Below, piece by piece: positions 51,787 through 62,400 of a stretch of 64,000 bases of DNA (the stretch's first letter is position 1; every line of letters starts with the position of its first letter). The translations under genes were made by a program, and so were the position numbers. A model generated the notes under the pieces. That model searched no databases, was not told the origin of the DNA, and saw only the letters and a program-made list of their open reading frames with translations. The stretch covers positions 193,880 to 257,879 of the forward strand of contig CAYRUD010000012.1 in NCBI GenBank assembly GCA_964427425.1, written 5' to 3'. The DNA is from CAYRUD01 sp964427425. GTDB taxonomy: Bacteria > Chlamydiota > Chlamydiia > Chlamydiales > FEN-1388.

Positions 51787-52919
51787 TGGAGGCTTTCTTA
51801 CAAGAAAGGCTCATCTCTTTCGAAGAAGAAGGGAATTTGAGGGAGCTTAATCTATCTCAAAACTTACTTGATTTTTCTTCGAACGATATCTTGGGGCTTG
51901 CTCGCTCAGAAAAACTCAAATCATAAATCATAGGCGCCCTGAAGGAGCAGAAGCAATTTCTCATCGGCTCAACAGGGTCGAGGCTACTTACAGGTAATTC
52001 TGAATATGCGATGAGTCTTGAGAAAGAGATAGCTCAGTTTCATGGTTATGATGAGGGGCTTCTTTTCCCTTCAGGATATACAGCAAATCTAGGGCTCATG
52101 TCATCGATTGCATCATATGACGATTGCATTGTCTATGACGCTGAGATCCACGCGTCTACTCATGATGGCATTCGATTGAGTCAAGCTCGAGCGTCATATC
52201 CATTCTTTCATAACGATATGAATCATCTTGAGAAAAGGCTTCAATCATGTTCAAGCATATATAAAAGAGTTTTTGTCGCTGTAGAGTCCATCTATTCTGT
52301 CTCTGGAACGAAAGCACCATTGAAAGAGATAGCCTATCTTACTGAAAAGTATGGTGCATACCTCATTGTCGATGAAGCTCATGCTGTGGGAATATACGGA
52401 AACTCAGGACGAGGACGTGCCTATGAAGAGGGAGTGGTTGATCATGTCTTTGCGCAGGTGACAGCGTTTGGTAAAGCTTTAGGAGTTTCAGGCGCAGCAG
52501 TTTTAGGAAGTGATTTGCTAAAAAGGTTCCTTATCAACACGGCTCGCTCATGTATCTACACAACTGCTCCGTCATTCATATCTTTAATAGCAATCAAGGG
52601 TAGCTACAGTACTTTTCCAACAATGGATGAGGAAAGAAAGTCTCTTAGGAAACTAAAAGAAATTGCTCGAGAGCATCTTCAATGGAGAGAGGGAGAACAC
52701 ATTATCCCGATCGCATTTCCTGGTAAACTTAACGCTAGAAATGGAGCTCAAATCCTGAGAAGTGAGGGTTTTGATGTGAGACCTTTAACTAGTCCAACAG
52801 TGAAGAAAGGAAAAGAGTGCATCCGAATAATCCTGCACTCATTTAATTCTTCACAAGATCTTCAAAGGCTTCTCGATCGATTGAAAGAAATTCGAGGTTG
52901 TGGATGCGAAGAATCATAG
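51786..52919 (+). pseudogene. bioF: 8-amino-7-oxononanoate synthase, interrupted by an in-frame TAA at codon 47
   Basis: BioF condenses pimeloyl-CoA or -ACP with alanine in the first committed biotin step. From ATG 51786 the frame gives the family N-terminus (LLDFSSNDILGLARSEKL), then a TAA at 51924-51926. The same frame continues without further stop (IIGALKEQ, GSTGSRLLTGNSEYAM) into the catalytic domain with DEAHAVGIYGNSGRG and the PLP-lysine motif AFGKALGVSGAA, ending at 52919. The fold continues uninterrupted, so one substitution or read error explains the stop. If real, BioF activity is lost unless translation reinitiates at 52011, which would omit conserved N-terminal residues. Other genes of the operon are intact. 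Confidence 0.85.
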
Positions 52920-53533
52920 TAGCAGGAATTGGAACTGGCACTGGAAAGACCATTGTCTCGTCAATACTGGTAACTCTCTTTCAAGGCGAATATTGGAAGC
53001 CCATAGAGAGCGGCGTTATTGAATCCTCGGATACTGAGACTGTGGGGAAGCTGACAGATGCTCGGATACATCCCCCAGTCTACTCATTGCAAGAGAGCCT
53101 TTCTCCTCATGAGGCAGCTCAGTTGGAGAATATGGAGATACGATTTGAGGCGATTACAGCTCCTTTAACAGAGAGGCCATTGATCATAGAGATGGCAGGA
53201 GGTGTTTTGACTCCCCTTTCTTTCTTGAAGACGAATCTTGATCTCTTCTGTCAATGGGATGCTGAGTGGATTATTGTTTCTCGGCACTACCTTGGAAGTA
53301 TAAATCACACCCTTTTAACAATTGAATCACTCAAGAGAAGGGGAATTCAGCCTCTTGGGATTATCTTCAATGGTAAAAATGCTGCGAGCGAAGAGGTTAT
53401 CTTGAGAATTTCAGGACTCAATGCATTGGGACATATAGATCAGGAAAGTGACATTACTAAAGATATCATCCGAAGGTACGCAAAAGAATGGAAAGATCTC
53501 CTCATAGAGAAGAGTTTAACATACGTGAAGTAG
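52904..53533 (+). CDS. bioD: Dethiobiotin synthetase
   Basis: ATP-dependent ring closure with CO2 on 7,8-diaminononanoate. The P-loop at the N-terminus reads GIGTGTGKTIVSS and the second motif is EMAGGVLTPL, in which BioD usually has Glu-x-x-Gly-Gly. The 209 residues from ATG 52904 are typical; the start overlaps the bioF end by 16 bases. The third conserved region near the Asp/Asn base recognition site (IIFNGKNA) matches. Overlap of the C-terminus with bioA by 46 bases makes an extended co-translated unit. Confidence 0.93.
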   Translation: MRRIIVAGIGTGTGKTIVSSILVTLFQGEYWKPIESGVIESSDTETVGKLTDARIHPPVYSLQESLSPHEAAQLENMEIRFEAITAPLTERPLIIEMAGGVLTPLSFLKTNLDLFCQWDAEWIIVSRHYLGSINHTLLTIESLKRRGIQPLGIIFNGKNAASEEVILRISGLNALGHIDQESDITKDIIRRYAKEWKDLLIEKSLTYVK

Positions 53534-54795
53534 ATAGGGAGTGTGTCTGGCATCCATTTACTCAGATGAAAACTGCGCCTTTTTCTCAAGTCATCACGAG
53601 CGCTAAGGGTGTTTGGCTTTATACAGACAAGAAAGACAAAATTCTCGATGGCATTTCATCATGGTGGGTCAATCTTCATGGGCATACTCATCCATACATA
53701 AGTGAGAGAATCTGCGAGCAAGTTCGCGCTTTAGAGCATGTTATGTTTGCCGATTTTACTCATTACCCTGCAGTGGAACTCGCCTCCAGGATTTTAAAGT
53801 TATTACCAGGCGCGATGAGTAAGATTTTTTATACGGATAATGGCTCAACAGCTATTGAGGTAGCGCTGAAGATGGCAATTCAATATTGGCATAATAAAGA
53901 CCCTCTTCATAAGAGAAAGAAAGTAGTCTGTTTTAAGAAGAGCTATCATGGCGATACCTTTGGGGCTATGTCAGCGGCTGGTAGAAACCACTTTAATCGC
54001 CCCTTTTGGAGTTATCTTTTCGATGTTATAGCGATTGAAGCTCCCGATACCGTTCCGTTTGAGGTCTCTATCAATCAACTACGACAAGCTCTTTTAGGAG
54101 AGGATGTTGCCTGCTTCATCTTTGAGCCCCTTATTTTGGGCTCAGGGGGTATGCATATCTACTCTTCAAGAGCGCTTGATGCGCTTCTTCAGATGTGTAA
54201 GGAGCATGATGTGATAACTATTGCGGATGAGGTGATGACTGGATTTGGACGGACGGGAACTTTATTTGCATGTGATCAACTTAAAGAAAAGCCAGATATC
54301 ATCTGCCTTTCTAAAGGATTGACAGGAGGGTTCCTTCCTTTAGGTATTACCGCATGCAATCAAAGGATATACGATGCATTTTTAGGAGACACTCTTCAGA
54401 CAGCGCTCCTTCATGGCCACTCGTATACAGCAAATCCGATTGCGTGCCAAAGTGCCATTGCGAGCTTGGATCTGCTTCTTTTGGAGTCGTCGCAAAAGCA
54501 GCGAGCGATGATCGAGAAAAACCACGCTCATTTTTGCAAAAAAATTATGACGCACCCTCGCATTAGAAGAGGCGAATTCCTAGGGACGATACTCGTTGTT
54601 GAGTATAAGACAGATGAAAGAACCTCATACTTTGCCTCACTACGAGATAGACTCTATTCATTTTTTCTCTCAAACAGAATTCTTATTCGCCCGCTAGGAA
54701 ATGTGCTCTACGTCATGCCTCCGTATTGCATTACTGAGGAAGAGTTATGCCTTATTTATACAACCATCGAGCGCTCTTTAGAGGAGGTTATATGA
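53488..54795 (+). CDS. bioA: Adenosylmethionine-8-amino-7-oxononanoate aminotransferase
   Basis: PLP-dependent transaminase that uses S-adenosylmethionine to make diaminononanoate. It has the family start VWHPFTQMK, YHGDTFGAMSA, the acidic-PLP motif TIADEVMTGFGRTG and the Lys in LSKGLTGGFLPLG. Length 435 residues. Translation from ATG 53488 overlaps bioD; a shorter start is possible since the first 15 residues are not family-like. The final ATG of the next gene overlaps its stop. Confidence 0.95.
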   Translation: MERSPHREEFNIREVDRECVWHPFTQMKTAPFSQVITSAKGVWLYTDKKDKILDGISSWWVNLHGHTHPYISERICEQVRALEHVMFADFTHYPAVELASRILKLLPGAMSKIFYTDNGSTAIEVALKMAIQYWHNKDPLHKRKKVVCFKKSYHGDTFGAMSAAGRNHFNRPFWSYLFDVIAIEAPDTVPFEVSINQLRQALLGEDVACFIFEPLILGSGGMHIYSSRALDALLQMCKEHDVITIADEVMTGFGRTGTLFACDQLKEKPDIICLSKGLTGGFLPLGITACNQRIYDAFLGDTLQTALLHGHSYTANPIACQSAIASLDLLLLESSQKQRAMIEKNHAHFCKKIMTHPRIRRGEFLGTILVVEYKTDERTSYFASLRDRLYSFFLSNRILIRPLGNVLYVMPPYCITEEELCLIYTTIERSLEEVI

Positions 54796-55427
54796 GTATC
54801 TCATCGCATGAACCATTAGTGGCTCTTTTAAATATGATTGTTAATTCTCCGTCATTGCATGGTCGATGGCTCAATACACTCTCGTATCTAGAAAATAGTG
54901 GAGCAAGAAAGATTGCAGCATCTGAGAATCCCAATGTGGTTTCTTTAGAGGTCCTTAAACATGCGGCAGAAGAGTTTCGCCATGCATTCTTTTTAAAGAA
55001 ACAAATAGATCGGGTAGTCTCTCATAGCTTTGATGGCTATGCTGAAGATCTCATTTTAGGAGGATGGAGTACTCGCCACTATCTACATCGTCTTGATGCT
55101 CGCGCATGTCGATATTTACGCTTAAATGGTGTAACTGCCCATGACGAGCTAAAAAAAATGGCCTATATCTTCGTGACATATGCAATTGAAACGCGAGCTT
55201 CAGAGATCTATCCATTATATGAGAAGATGCTGAGATCTCTTTCATCAAAAGCAACAGTAAAGTCAATTATCATTGAAGAGGAAGGGCATTTAAGCGAGAT
55301 GACAAAAGCTATCTTAGAAATTCCTCAAGGTCTTAAGCATGCCAAAGAGATTTGTCATCTGGAAAGTGAGCTTTATGAAAGGTGGCTTCAAGCGTGTACT
55401 CAAGATATTGATGCATTCATTGCTTAA
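54792..55427 (+). CDS. Ferritin-like diiron-type protein at the end of the biotin operon
   Basis: A 211-residue, all-helical protein starting at ATG 54792, which overlaps the bioA stop (ATGA) and follows a perfect AGGAGG. Candidate iron ligands form the ferritin-like pattern: Glu34, Glu61-x-x-His64 (EEFRHAFF), Glu133 or Glu138 (AIETRASEIY) and Glu163-x-x-His166 (EEEGHLSEM). This fits a four-helix carboxylate-bridged diiron fold, perhaps an oxygenase. It could be distantly related to chlamydial CADD, but CADD's heme-oxygenase-like fold has a different motif layout. Strict coupling to bioA suggests a step in biotin or pimelate supply. This is inference; no such function is established that I know of. 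Confidence 0.7.
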   Translation: MSISSHEPLVALLNMIVNSPSLHGRWLNTLSYLENSGARKIAASENPNVVSLEVLKHAAEEFRHAFFLKKQIDRVVSHSFDGYAEDLILGGWSTRHYLHRLDARACRYLRLNGVTAHDELKKMAYIFVTYAIETRASEIYPLYEKMLRSLSSKATVKSIIIEEEGHLSEMTKAILEIPQGLKHAKEICHLESELYERWLQACTQDIDAFIA

Positions 55428-55936
55428 AGCGATTTATGAGCGCTCAAGGTGTTTGAGAAGTCTTTTCGCTTTTGATCAGCATGATGGATTGCGATAGCAA
55501 GAGCGTCTGTCGCATCCAAATAGGTCATAGCGTTCATATCAAGGCTTAAAAGCCGGCATAAATACGCTTGGATCTCCTCTTTTGTCGCAGCTCCAGTGCC
55601 AAAAATTCCGCATTTTACTTCACGAGGAGAGTATCCATAGATTGGGACATTGCATTCACAAGCTGCGATCATGATACATCCTAAAGCTCCCCCAAGTTTT
55701 AAAGCGCTTTGGGCATTTTTTTGGATAAATGGAGTCTCAACAGCTATTTCTTTAGGATTAAATTTTCTCATTAAGGAGACGATACTTTGATAAATCGCAT
55801 GATAACGCTGGCTTAGTAAATCTCCTTTTGGTGGGCGAATAACACCTAAGTCATGCGTGTGGAAGCGGCCTGCTTTAAGCTCTAAGCATGCATATCCTGT
55901 TACAACAGTTCCTGGGTCAATCCCTAATACGATCAT
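55424..55936 (-). CDS. ruvC: Crossover junction endodeoxyribonuclease RuvC
   Basis: Resolves Holliday junctions with Mg2+ and the RuvAB complex. Acidic active-site residues are in GIDPGTVVTGYA (Asp), VETPFIQKN (Glu) and DATDALAIAIHHA (two Asp). The 170 residues are normal. Its end overlaps the end of the ferritin-like gene by 4 bases on the opposite strand. A coiled-coil protein gene lies 30 bases upstream on the same strand, and likely shares the transcript. Confidence 0.95.
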   Translation of the reverse strand: MIVLGIDPGTVVTGYACLELKAGRFHTHDLGVIRPPKGDLLSQRYHAIYQSIVSLMRKFNPKEIAVETPFIQKNAQSALKLGGALGCIMIAACECNVPIYGYSPREVKCGIFGTGAATKEEIQAYLCRLLSLDMNAMTYLDATDALAIAIHHADQKRKDFSNTLSAHKSL

Positions 55937-55966
55937 TCTCTCTCTCTTGCTGAAATAGTTCTCATT

Positions 55967-57829
55967 TTAGAAAAGGTCGTTGGTTGATTTGGGAGAGCTT
56001 AAATCGTCATATTGAGATCCAAATTGAAATGGCTCGTTCTTCCTCTTCTGTCCGAATAATAAGCCTTCTGAAGAGCTTTTAAAGAGATTCTCGCTTTCAA
56101 GATCGATACGTTCTTTTCCTTGGGCTTGGTTCCATCCGCTATTTGCTTCATAGGAAGTAATATAGCCGTCATGGTTTCTCACTGTATCCCTTTTCTCGTC
56201 TTCAATGAGTTGTGCTTTTCTACGGGAGATCTCTTGAGAGTCTTCTTCATTCGATTTTTTCGAAATTTTTGAGTGAGCTCTTTGAAGAAGATCAGACCCT
56301 TTACGGATCAAATCCTGAGCTTGGAGTGATATTGAGAAGAGCATCTCAGCATCCATAAGAGAAGATCTCATCTCAGAGCAAGCCGATTTAAGGTTTAAGA
56401 GCTCTTTTTCGAGTTCATCTTTATGCTTGCGAATCTCTTCATTTTCCTCTTTAACTCTTGCAAGTTCGAATTCGCTCTCATCTTTAGCTTGGAAAAGAGC
56501 TTTGATATCTTCTGAAAGGCGAATGTTCTCACTTCGTACAGACTCAATTTCTTCTTCCAAAAGAAGCGACTGCTCGATCTTATCACGTAGCAATTCTTCA
56601 ACCTCGACGAGCCTTTGCGAGAGAGAATAATTCTCTTCAGAGAGAGCTTGATTTTCTCTTTCTTTTGCTTGACTGAGCTCTTGGAGAGCTGCGTGTTCTC
56701 CTTTCAATTTCAGATGAGCTTCTTTTAAGATTGAAAGCTCTTCTTCGAGGCTTATCTTTTCTTGAGAGAGTCTCATTCCCTCTTGGATATTGTCTGATAA
56801 GGAGGCTTCTTTTTGACCTAAGGATCTCTCCAAGTCAAGTCGCAGCTGTTTTTCTGCCTCGAGAAGCTTTTGAGTCTCTTGTGTTTCTCTCTTGAGTTCA
56901 TCAAGTTCTTTGAAGAGATCTTTGGATTGGCTCTCTGTTTGCCGAGCTTTCTCCTCTTCTTTTTTAAGCCTTTCACTTAAGTGAGAGATTTCTCTTTTCA
57001 AAGCGACTCTTTCACATCGAGAACTATTTACCTCTTCTTCGAGCGCTTTCATAGTAAGAGCCATTTTTGCGACAGGCTCTTGAGAAGTTGGGCGATGATT
57101 TTGACTTAATGATGGAGAGAGATTTTTGGTGAGGAGCTTTGACTCTTGATCTTTTATTTGTTGCCTTAAGCGAGCAATCTCTAGGTGCAATGATTCAATA
57201 TTAGCTTGAGACTGAAGCTCAGCATTCCGTGGCTGTAGAGAAAGTTTTTGCTCAAGACTGCGTATGAGATCTTCTTTTTCTTTTGCTCGTTTCTCAAGCT
57301 CTATGATTTTTTTCTTTTGTTCTTCCCCTAGGAGAGTTTTTTCCTCAGCTATTTTCTTCTCTTTTTCAATAGAAGTTGCTTTTTCAATTTCAAGGCGCTG
57401 CTCTAATTGCTTGATTGAGTTTCGGAGGAAGAAGATTTCATTCTCTTTCTCTTTAAGAAGATTGGAATGCTCGTTTGATCCCGCAGGGGACTGCTTTTGG
57501 AGCGTCTCTATAGTTTCTTGTGCATTTTTTAGCTTCTCAGCAAGTGCTTTAATGATTTGCTTTAATGATGATATTTCATTCGAAGAAGAGGGCTGAGAAG
57601 TTTTATCTTGATGAGGAGGTATCGAAGATTGCGCCTGGGTCACAGAATTTTCTGAATAAGGATATTTGGAGGAGTGTGTATCTGATTGAATATCGTGAGT
57701 TTCATGTTGATACACAGAGGAAGATTCCGGCTTTTTCTGAACAGCCTCCTTGAGGCGACTGACTAGCCGATGGACTTCAGATGTTGAGGCGCTCTCTTCA
57801 ATCGTCACAACAGGGGATTTTTCTTCCAT
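55967..57829 (-). CDS. Large coiled-coil protein of unknown function
   Basis: 620 residues, extremely rich in Glu, Lys, Leu and Ser. Heptad-like Leu/Ile spacing runs almost unbroken from about residue 90 to 500 (for example EKLKNAQETIETLQKQ and LSEDIKALFQAKDESEFEL). The first 90 residues are polar and Ser/Gln-rich; the C-terminal tail has positively charged and Ser/Gly parts (KSSSEGLLFGQKRKNE). It has no signal peptide or membrane segment. In classical Chlamydia a hypothetical gene also follows ruvC. It may be cytoskeletal, scaffold or a secreted effector; the sequence does not settle it. Confidence 0.7.
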   Translation of the reverse strand: MEEKSPVVTIEESASTSEVHRLVSRLKEAVQKKPESSSVYQHETHDIQSDTHSSKYPYSENSVTQAQSSIPPHQDKTSQPSSSNEISSLKQIIKALAEKLKNAQETIETLQKQSPAGSNEHSNLLKEKENEIFFLRNSIKQLEQRLEIEKATSIEKEKKIAEEKTLLGEEQKKKIIELEKRAKEKEDLIRSLEQKLSLQPRNAELQSQANIESLHLEIARLRQQIKDQESKLLTKNLSPSLSQNHRPTSQEPVAKMALTMKALEEEVNSSRCERVALKREISHLSERLKKEEEKARQTESQSKDLFKELDELKRETQETQKLLEAEKQLRLDLERSLGQKEASLSDNIQEGMRLSQEKISLEEELSILKEAHLKLKGEHAALQELSQAKERENQALSEENYSLSQRLVEVEELLRDKIEQSLLLEEEIESVRSENIRLSEDIKALFQAKDESEFELARVKEENEEIRKHKDELEKELLNLKSACSEMRSSLMDAEMLFSISLQAQDLIRKGSDLLQRAHSKISKKSNEEDSQEISRRKAQLIEDEKRDTVRNHDGYITSYEANSGWNQAQGKERIDLESENLFKSSSEGLLFGQKRKNEPFQFGSQYDDLSSPKSTNDLF

Positions 57830-58158
57830 GACTCTTTAGCCGTCCAATCTCTTAAATGTTCAAAGATACATTAGGTTGTGTCGTCATTTACGGAAGAAGC
57901 TTTGTAGTAGCTTGCTCTTTCAAATCTCTGACGGAACCAAGCAATTCCTGTAAATGATGCCACGCCCTAAAAATAGCATGGTATAGCTGATTTTTTGGAT
58001 ACTTTCTTCTACCTGATTTCATACTTCTCAAGAACTGAAAAATGAAGCATATCCACTAATGAAAGATATTAAAGAAAAAAAGCTTGCCCACTTGCTACTC
58101 TTTCTCTCATGCAGAGTAATGTATTCCTTTTTCCAAAATTTATGACGATACGTGGTGT
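57830..58158. other. Divergent intergenic region before the epimerase gene
   Basis: These 329 bases hold the promoters of the leftward coiled-coil/ruvC unit and the rightward epimerase gene. I see no gene, tRNA or strong hairpin; promoter boxes could not be chosen with confidence. Confidence 0.35.
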
Positions 58159-59139
58159 ATGAAGAACGTACAATCTGTTCTAGTGACCGGAGCTGCCGGA
58201 TTTATTGGGTATCATACCATCAAACGACTTATCTCTCTTAATATCCCTGTTGTCGGTATCGACTCATTTGTTCCGTATTATGATCCAATGCTTAAAGAAT
58301 CCAGGGTAGAAGACATCAAGAAATCTCCGCTTGTCACTTTTTATCGATATGGCGTTGAAGACCAAGAAGCTCTTATTAAAATCGTTGAGAAACACCAAGT
58401 GTCTCATATTATTCATCTGGCAGCTCAAGCTGGAGTTCGCCATTCTTTGAAAGAACCATGGAGTTATATTCGATCTAATATAGATGGCTTTCTCTCAGTT
58501 TTAGAGACATGCCGCAGATTCCCCCATATACGAACTGTATGGGCCTCGAGCTCTTCTGTCTATGGAATTAACAAAAAAACTCCCTTCTCTGAAGAGGATA
58601 GGACAGACTCTCCCGCAAATCTGTACGGAGCGACGAAAAAAGCAAATGAAGTGATGGCACATTCATATCACCATCTCTTTGGCCTCGAATTAATAGGTCT
58701 TCGCTTCTTTACAGTGTATGGTCCATGGGGGCGGCCGGATATGGCTTATTACTCTTTTGCTGAGAAGATGATGAGAGGCGAAGAGATAGAGCTCTACGGA
58801 AAAGAGGAGCTTAAACGAGATTTTACATATATAGATGATATTGTCTCTGGAATCATACAAGTACTTTTCTCTTCGAAAGTCACTTATGGAGTTTATAATC
58901 TCGGTGGGTCAAAGCCCGAAAGTGTTCTTCATCTCGTTGATTGCTTAGAAAAGAATCTAGGCGTTCAAGCTCGGGTTCGCTTTATAGAGAGACCAAGGGG
59001 AGATATAGAAGTGACTTATGCCGATACGAAGAGATCGGAAGAAGATTTCGGCTTTCATCCAACAGTTTCTCTTGATGAGGGAATAAAGAGATTTAGCCGG
59101 TGGTTTCTCGAATATGCTTCGTTAAAAAAACAGAAGTAA
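58159..59139 (+). CDS. NAD-dependent nucleotide-sugar epimerase (UDP-glucuronate 4-epimerase type)
   Basis: An extended short-chain dehydrogenase. The Rossmann motif is VTGAAGFIGYHTI, then GIDSFVPYYDPMLK. Active-site features are SSSVYGINKKTPF and the YGATKKANE (Tyr-x-x-x-Lys) motif, with FTVYGPWGRPDMA as the substrate-binding region. The PYYD segment and overall match point to UDP-glucuronate 4-epimerases, which give UDP-galacturonate, a precursor of surface polysaccharide. Length is 326 residues. The next gene is 292 bases downstream, with no operon partner. Confidence 0.85.
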   Translation: MKNVQSVLVTGAAGFIGYHTIKRLISLNIPVVGIDSFVPYYDPMLKESRVEDIKKSPLVTFYRYGVEDQEALIKIVEKHQVSHIIHLAAQAGVRHSLKEPWSYIRSNIDGFLSVLETCRRFPHIRTVWASSSSVYGINKKTPFSEEDRTDSPANLYGATKKANEVMAHSYHHLFGLELIGLRFFTVYGPWGRPDMAYYSFAEKMMRGEEIELYGKEELKRDFTYIDDIVSGIIQVLFSSKVTYGVYNLGGSKPESVLHLVDCLEKNLGVQARVRFIERPRGDIEVTYADTKRSEEDFGFHPTVSLDEGIKRFSRWFLEYASLKKQK

Positions 59140-59431
59140 TGAGAGTCATTTTCCCATCTATTCAAAAATAAGAGTGTTTGAGGAGTAATAGATGGTTCTA
59201 TTAAAAATGATAAATCAGTATATGTGGCAATAACTATATAAAAAAATTAGAACGTGTTTCGTCTTCCTAGGATGATTATGATTTTATAGCATCCTGTTTC
59301 TTTGCCTACCCCTATAAAGACATGAAATCTCTTTGGGGTAAATCGGAAGAGAAAAAGGAAAGAAATGCGTGCAATTTGATGAACAACATTAAGAGAATGC
59401 CTCTCCTATAACGCCATGGGGGAGATCATAG

Positions 59432-62400
59432 ATGTCGATATTGAGGAGCGAGTACATGAAGCGTTTTTCTCGGTTAGCCCTTCCTCTCTCTTTGGGGATC
59501 TTTGCTCTTTCTGGATATATTCCCCCTCAGGATCGACGTTATGTCGACTATTTTTTGAAATTGCAATCAGCTGAGCTTTTTAGGACTCGATCATTTCTTT
59601 TGAACTCATCTTGGGCGTACGTCAGTCAAAAGAAACTCGAGCGTGTCGAGATGCGATTCTCTTACTATAAGATTCTCGATGTTAACAAGACCCGAAAGCT
59701 TATCACTTCTGTTGCTCAAGAGCTTGTCGAAAAGATAAATAGCGATTCAGTCTTACAAGAAAAAGCCCTTTTGCCTGAGCCATTCACCATCGATCAGCTT
59801 TGCTTGGAAATTCGTATGGACAATGTCATGTCCGCGAACGCTGATCAAGAAGCAGTTAAGCGAGTGCGCCTTGAAAAGGGTGTCATTACGTATGAGTTTT
59901 TCAAAGGCTCTACAATCTTCCATAGCTCTCCTGCAAGTGCTTATAAAGAGACATATCAATATGCTCTTATGCTTCTTGATGAGCCAACAGAATTCCAAGA
60001 TCAGATAACTCCAGTTCAGGATATTCCTGAGCAAAAGAGTGCTTTAGAGCAAGCTCAAGATGTAAAAAAAGCTCAAGAAGAAAAGAAAGCTATAGCGCCT
60101 CAGCGTGCTATTTTTAGTCCTGATGTCACCACCTTGAACGATAGTCCTTCAACACTTCCAGATGAAAAAGATGAAGATGCTGAAGTGATTCAAGAGGTCA
60201 ATGCATATAATGAAGAAAAAGACCCTGAAGATAGTACGAACGAGCAAAAGGACTACATAAAGGATATTGAAGGAGAGATAAATAACATCTTTCCTGGGCT
60301 CATCGCGCCTCCTCAACAGGGAGAAACTCTTCCGTCAACCGATCAAGAACTGCCTTCACAGCATTCAGCTCCAACTGTTGAGAAGTGGGGTGATACAGCT
60401 TCTAACATAGGCGATACTCATGAAGCTCTACAAGAGCATCTTTGGAAAATTGGTGATGGGGTCACTGGCGCTCATATATCTATGAGTGACGAAGATGATT
60501 CCTCAAGCCAAAAAAAAGAAATTTTTACAGATAATTCATACGATTTAGCCTACGCGCAATGTGCTTCAAACGATGGAAATCAATCGAAGTTGCTGTGGGA
60601 TTCTTCGGATGATCTTCAAGCAAATGGCGATATAAAAAAGAGCTCATCTCAAGGTATCGCATATGAAAATGCGCTGAAATATGGCCAACAGGATGGACAT
60701 GATTCTTATACAAAGAGTGTCATTGCTCATCAAGGCTCAGCATATGATTCATTACAGTCTCTTTCGTATCAAAAGACTGATTGGAGTGAGCACTCAAACT
60801 CTGATGCATCTGCTATAAAAGCTGGGGCTTATGCCGAAAATCTTTACTCGATTAATAATCTTGAAAAGAATAACGAGCACCGCCTTCCAGTTAGGACCCA
60901 CATCATTGCTTATGATAAAGTGGAAGATGAATTTCCTCGCGATGAAAAGGGTGTAGAAACCTCTCAGAAGATGCAGAATAGGCTTCGCCTTTTTGCTTTA
61001 AAAAGCGGATTTCAGCTTCTCGATGATCCTACTCAATCAGCTCAAAATCAGAACGAAATTATTGCCGACGCTTCAAATGATGGGATGACTGTAGGAGAAG
61101 AAGAGTGGAGAGACGAAGAATCGATTCCAACTACTCAGCCATCAGTTCAACTTACTAAAGAGGGAATTGTTGGAGAAGAAGGATGGGTTCAAGAGGAAGA
61201 TGTGGTTGTTCCTCCATCTGAGGAATCAATTAATAAAAATGTGGCTCTTGCTGAAGAAGCAAAGACTCCTGGATCTCAAGATTGGCAAGCTGAAGAAGGA
61301 GTATCAGAAAATCCAACAGGTACTCAGAGCTATACCCCTAGGGATCAATCTCTTGGCGAAGAAGAGTGGGAAATAGAGGAGAAAATCCCTGATACGGTTC
61401 CTCCAGCTCAGTCACAAAGTCAAGGAACTCCTGGAGAAAAGGGCTGGGAGCAAGAAGAAGATGTTAAAGCTTCTTTGGCCTTCAATGAGAATAGCTTAGC
61501 TGTTGCTGATGCTCAACCTGCGGACGGCAGCATATCACCTGGTTTTGAAGGGTGGCAAAATGCTGAGGAAATTAATGAGAGCGCTCCTCTCCCACAAGAA
61601 GGGGTAGATAATCAGAGCTCTCCTGGTGAAGAAGGTTGGAAAGACTCTGAGGAGATCAATGAGAAGGGTGCCATAACCTCCGTTACCGCTGATGGAGCCG
61701 AGCCGGTAGCCCATGCTTCCTCATTTACTTCCTGGTTTAAGAATCTCTTCGGAGGAAAATCTGCTCAAGATATCACTGTGAACGATCAACTAGCGGATTC
61801 ATCGGATGCATCTTCTTTGCAAAGTGATCAGCCTGGAATTTCGGAAGATCCTTCATCTATACAAGATAGATCATCTTCAAACGTCTCTCAAGAACAAGAA
61901 GCATTGAAGTCTTCTAAAGATATTCCTAATCCACAAGAGATTATAGAAGAGTTTGTCTCGTCAGATGTCGATGAAGAAGTTCGACTCCCTTCAGAGAATG
62001 ATCCGGAGCTAGATCCGCATCCTTTATCTGATGAGTATCTTAAGGGCGATCAATCTCAAGAAGGGACATCAGGGGTAAGAGTTCCAACCGCGACTGCTCA
62101 ATTGACTGTACCATCAGTGGAAGGGACAGCTCCAGTTAAAACTGGATTTTTCTCTTGGCTTTTTGGTTCATCAAAGAAGGATGTTCCACAAGAGCAGGCA
62201 CAAACACCTTTCGCTGAGAAGAACAAGAAAGAGGAATCACAGGTAGAAGTCTCTAAGGAAGAAGCGATAGAGTTCGGAGATAATGAAGAGATTGAGGCAG
62301 AAACTTCGAACTCCACACAGCCAGTTCTATCTGAAGATAGCTCTTTAAAGGCAGAGACTCAAAATACATCATTCTTCTCACGGCTTTTTGCCAAATCAGA

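Noticed and set aside
51924..51926. Recoding of TAA in bioF
   Set aside because: TAA recoding has no known basis in this group, and no other TAA inside a gene was noticed.
57264..57596. Plus-strand open frame rich in Ser and Phe within the coiled-coil gene
   Set aside because: It is antisense to a Glu/Lys-rich coiled-coil sequence, which automatically gives Ser/Phe-rich frames; no ribosome binding site or family match.
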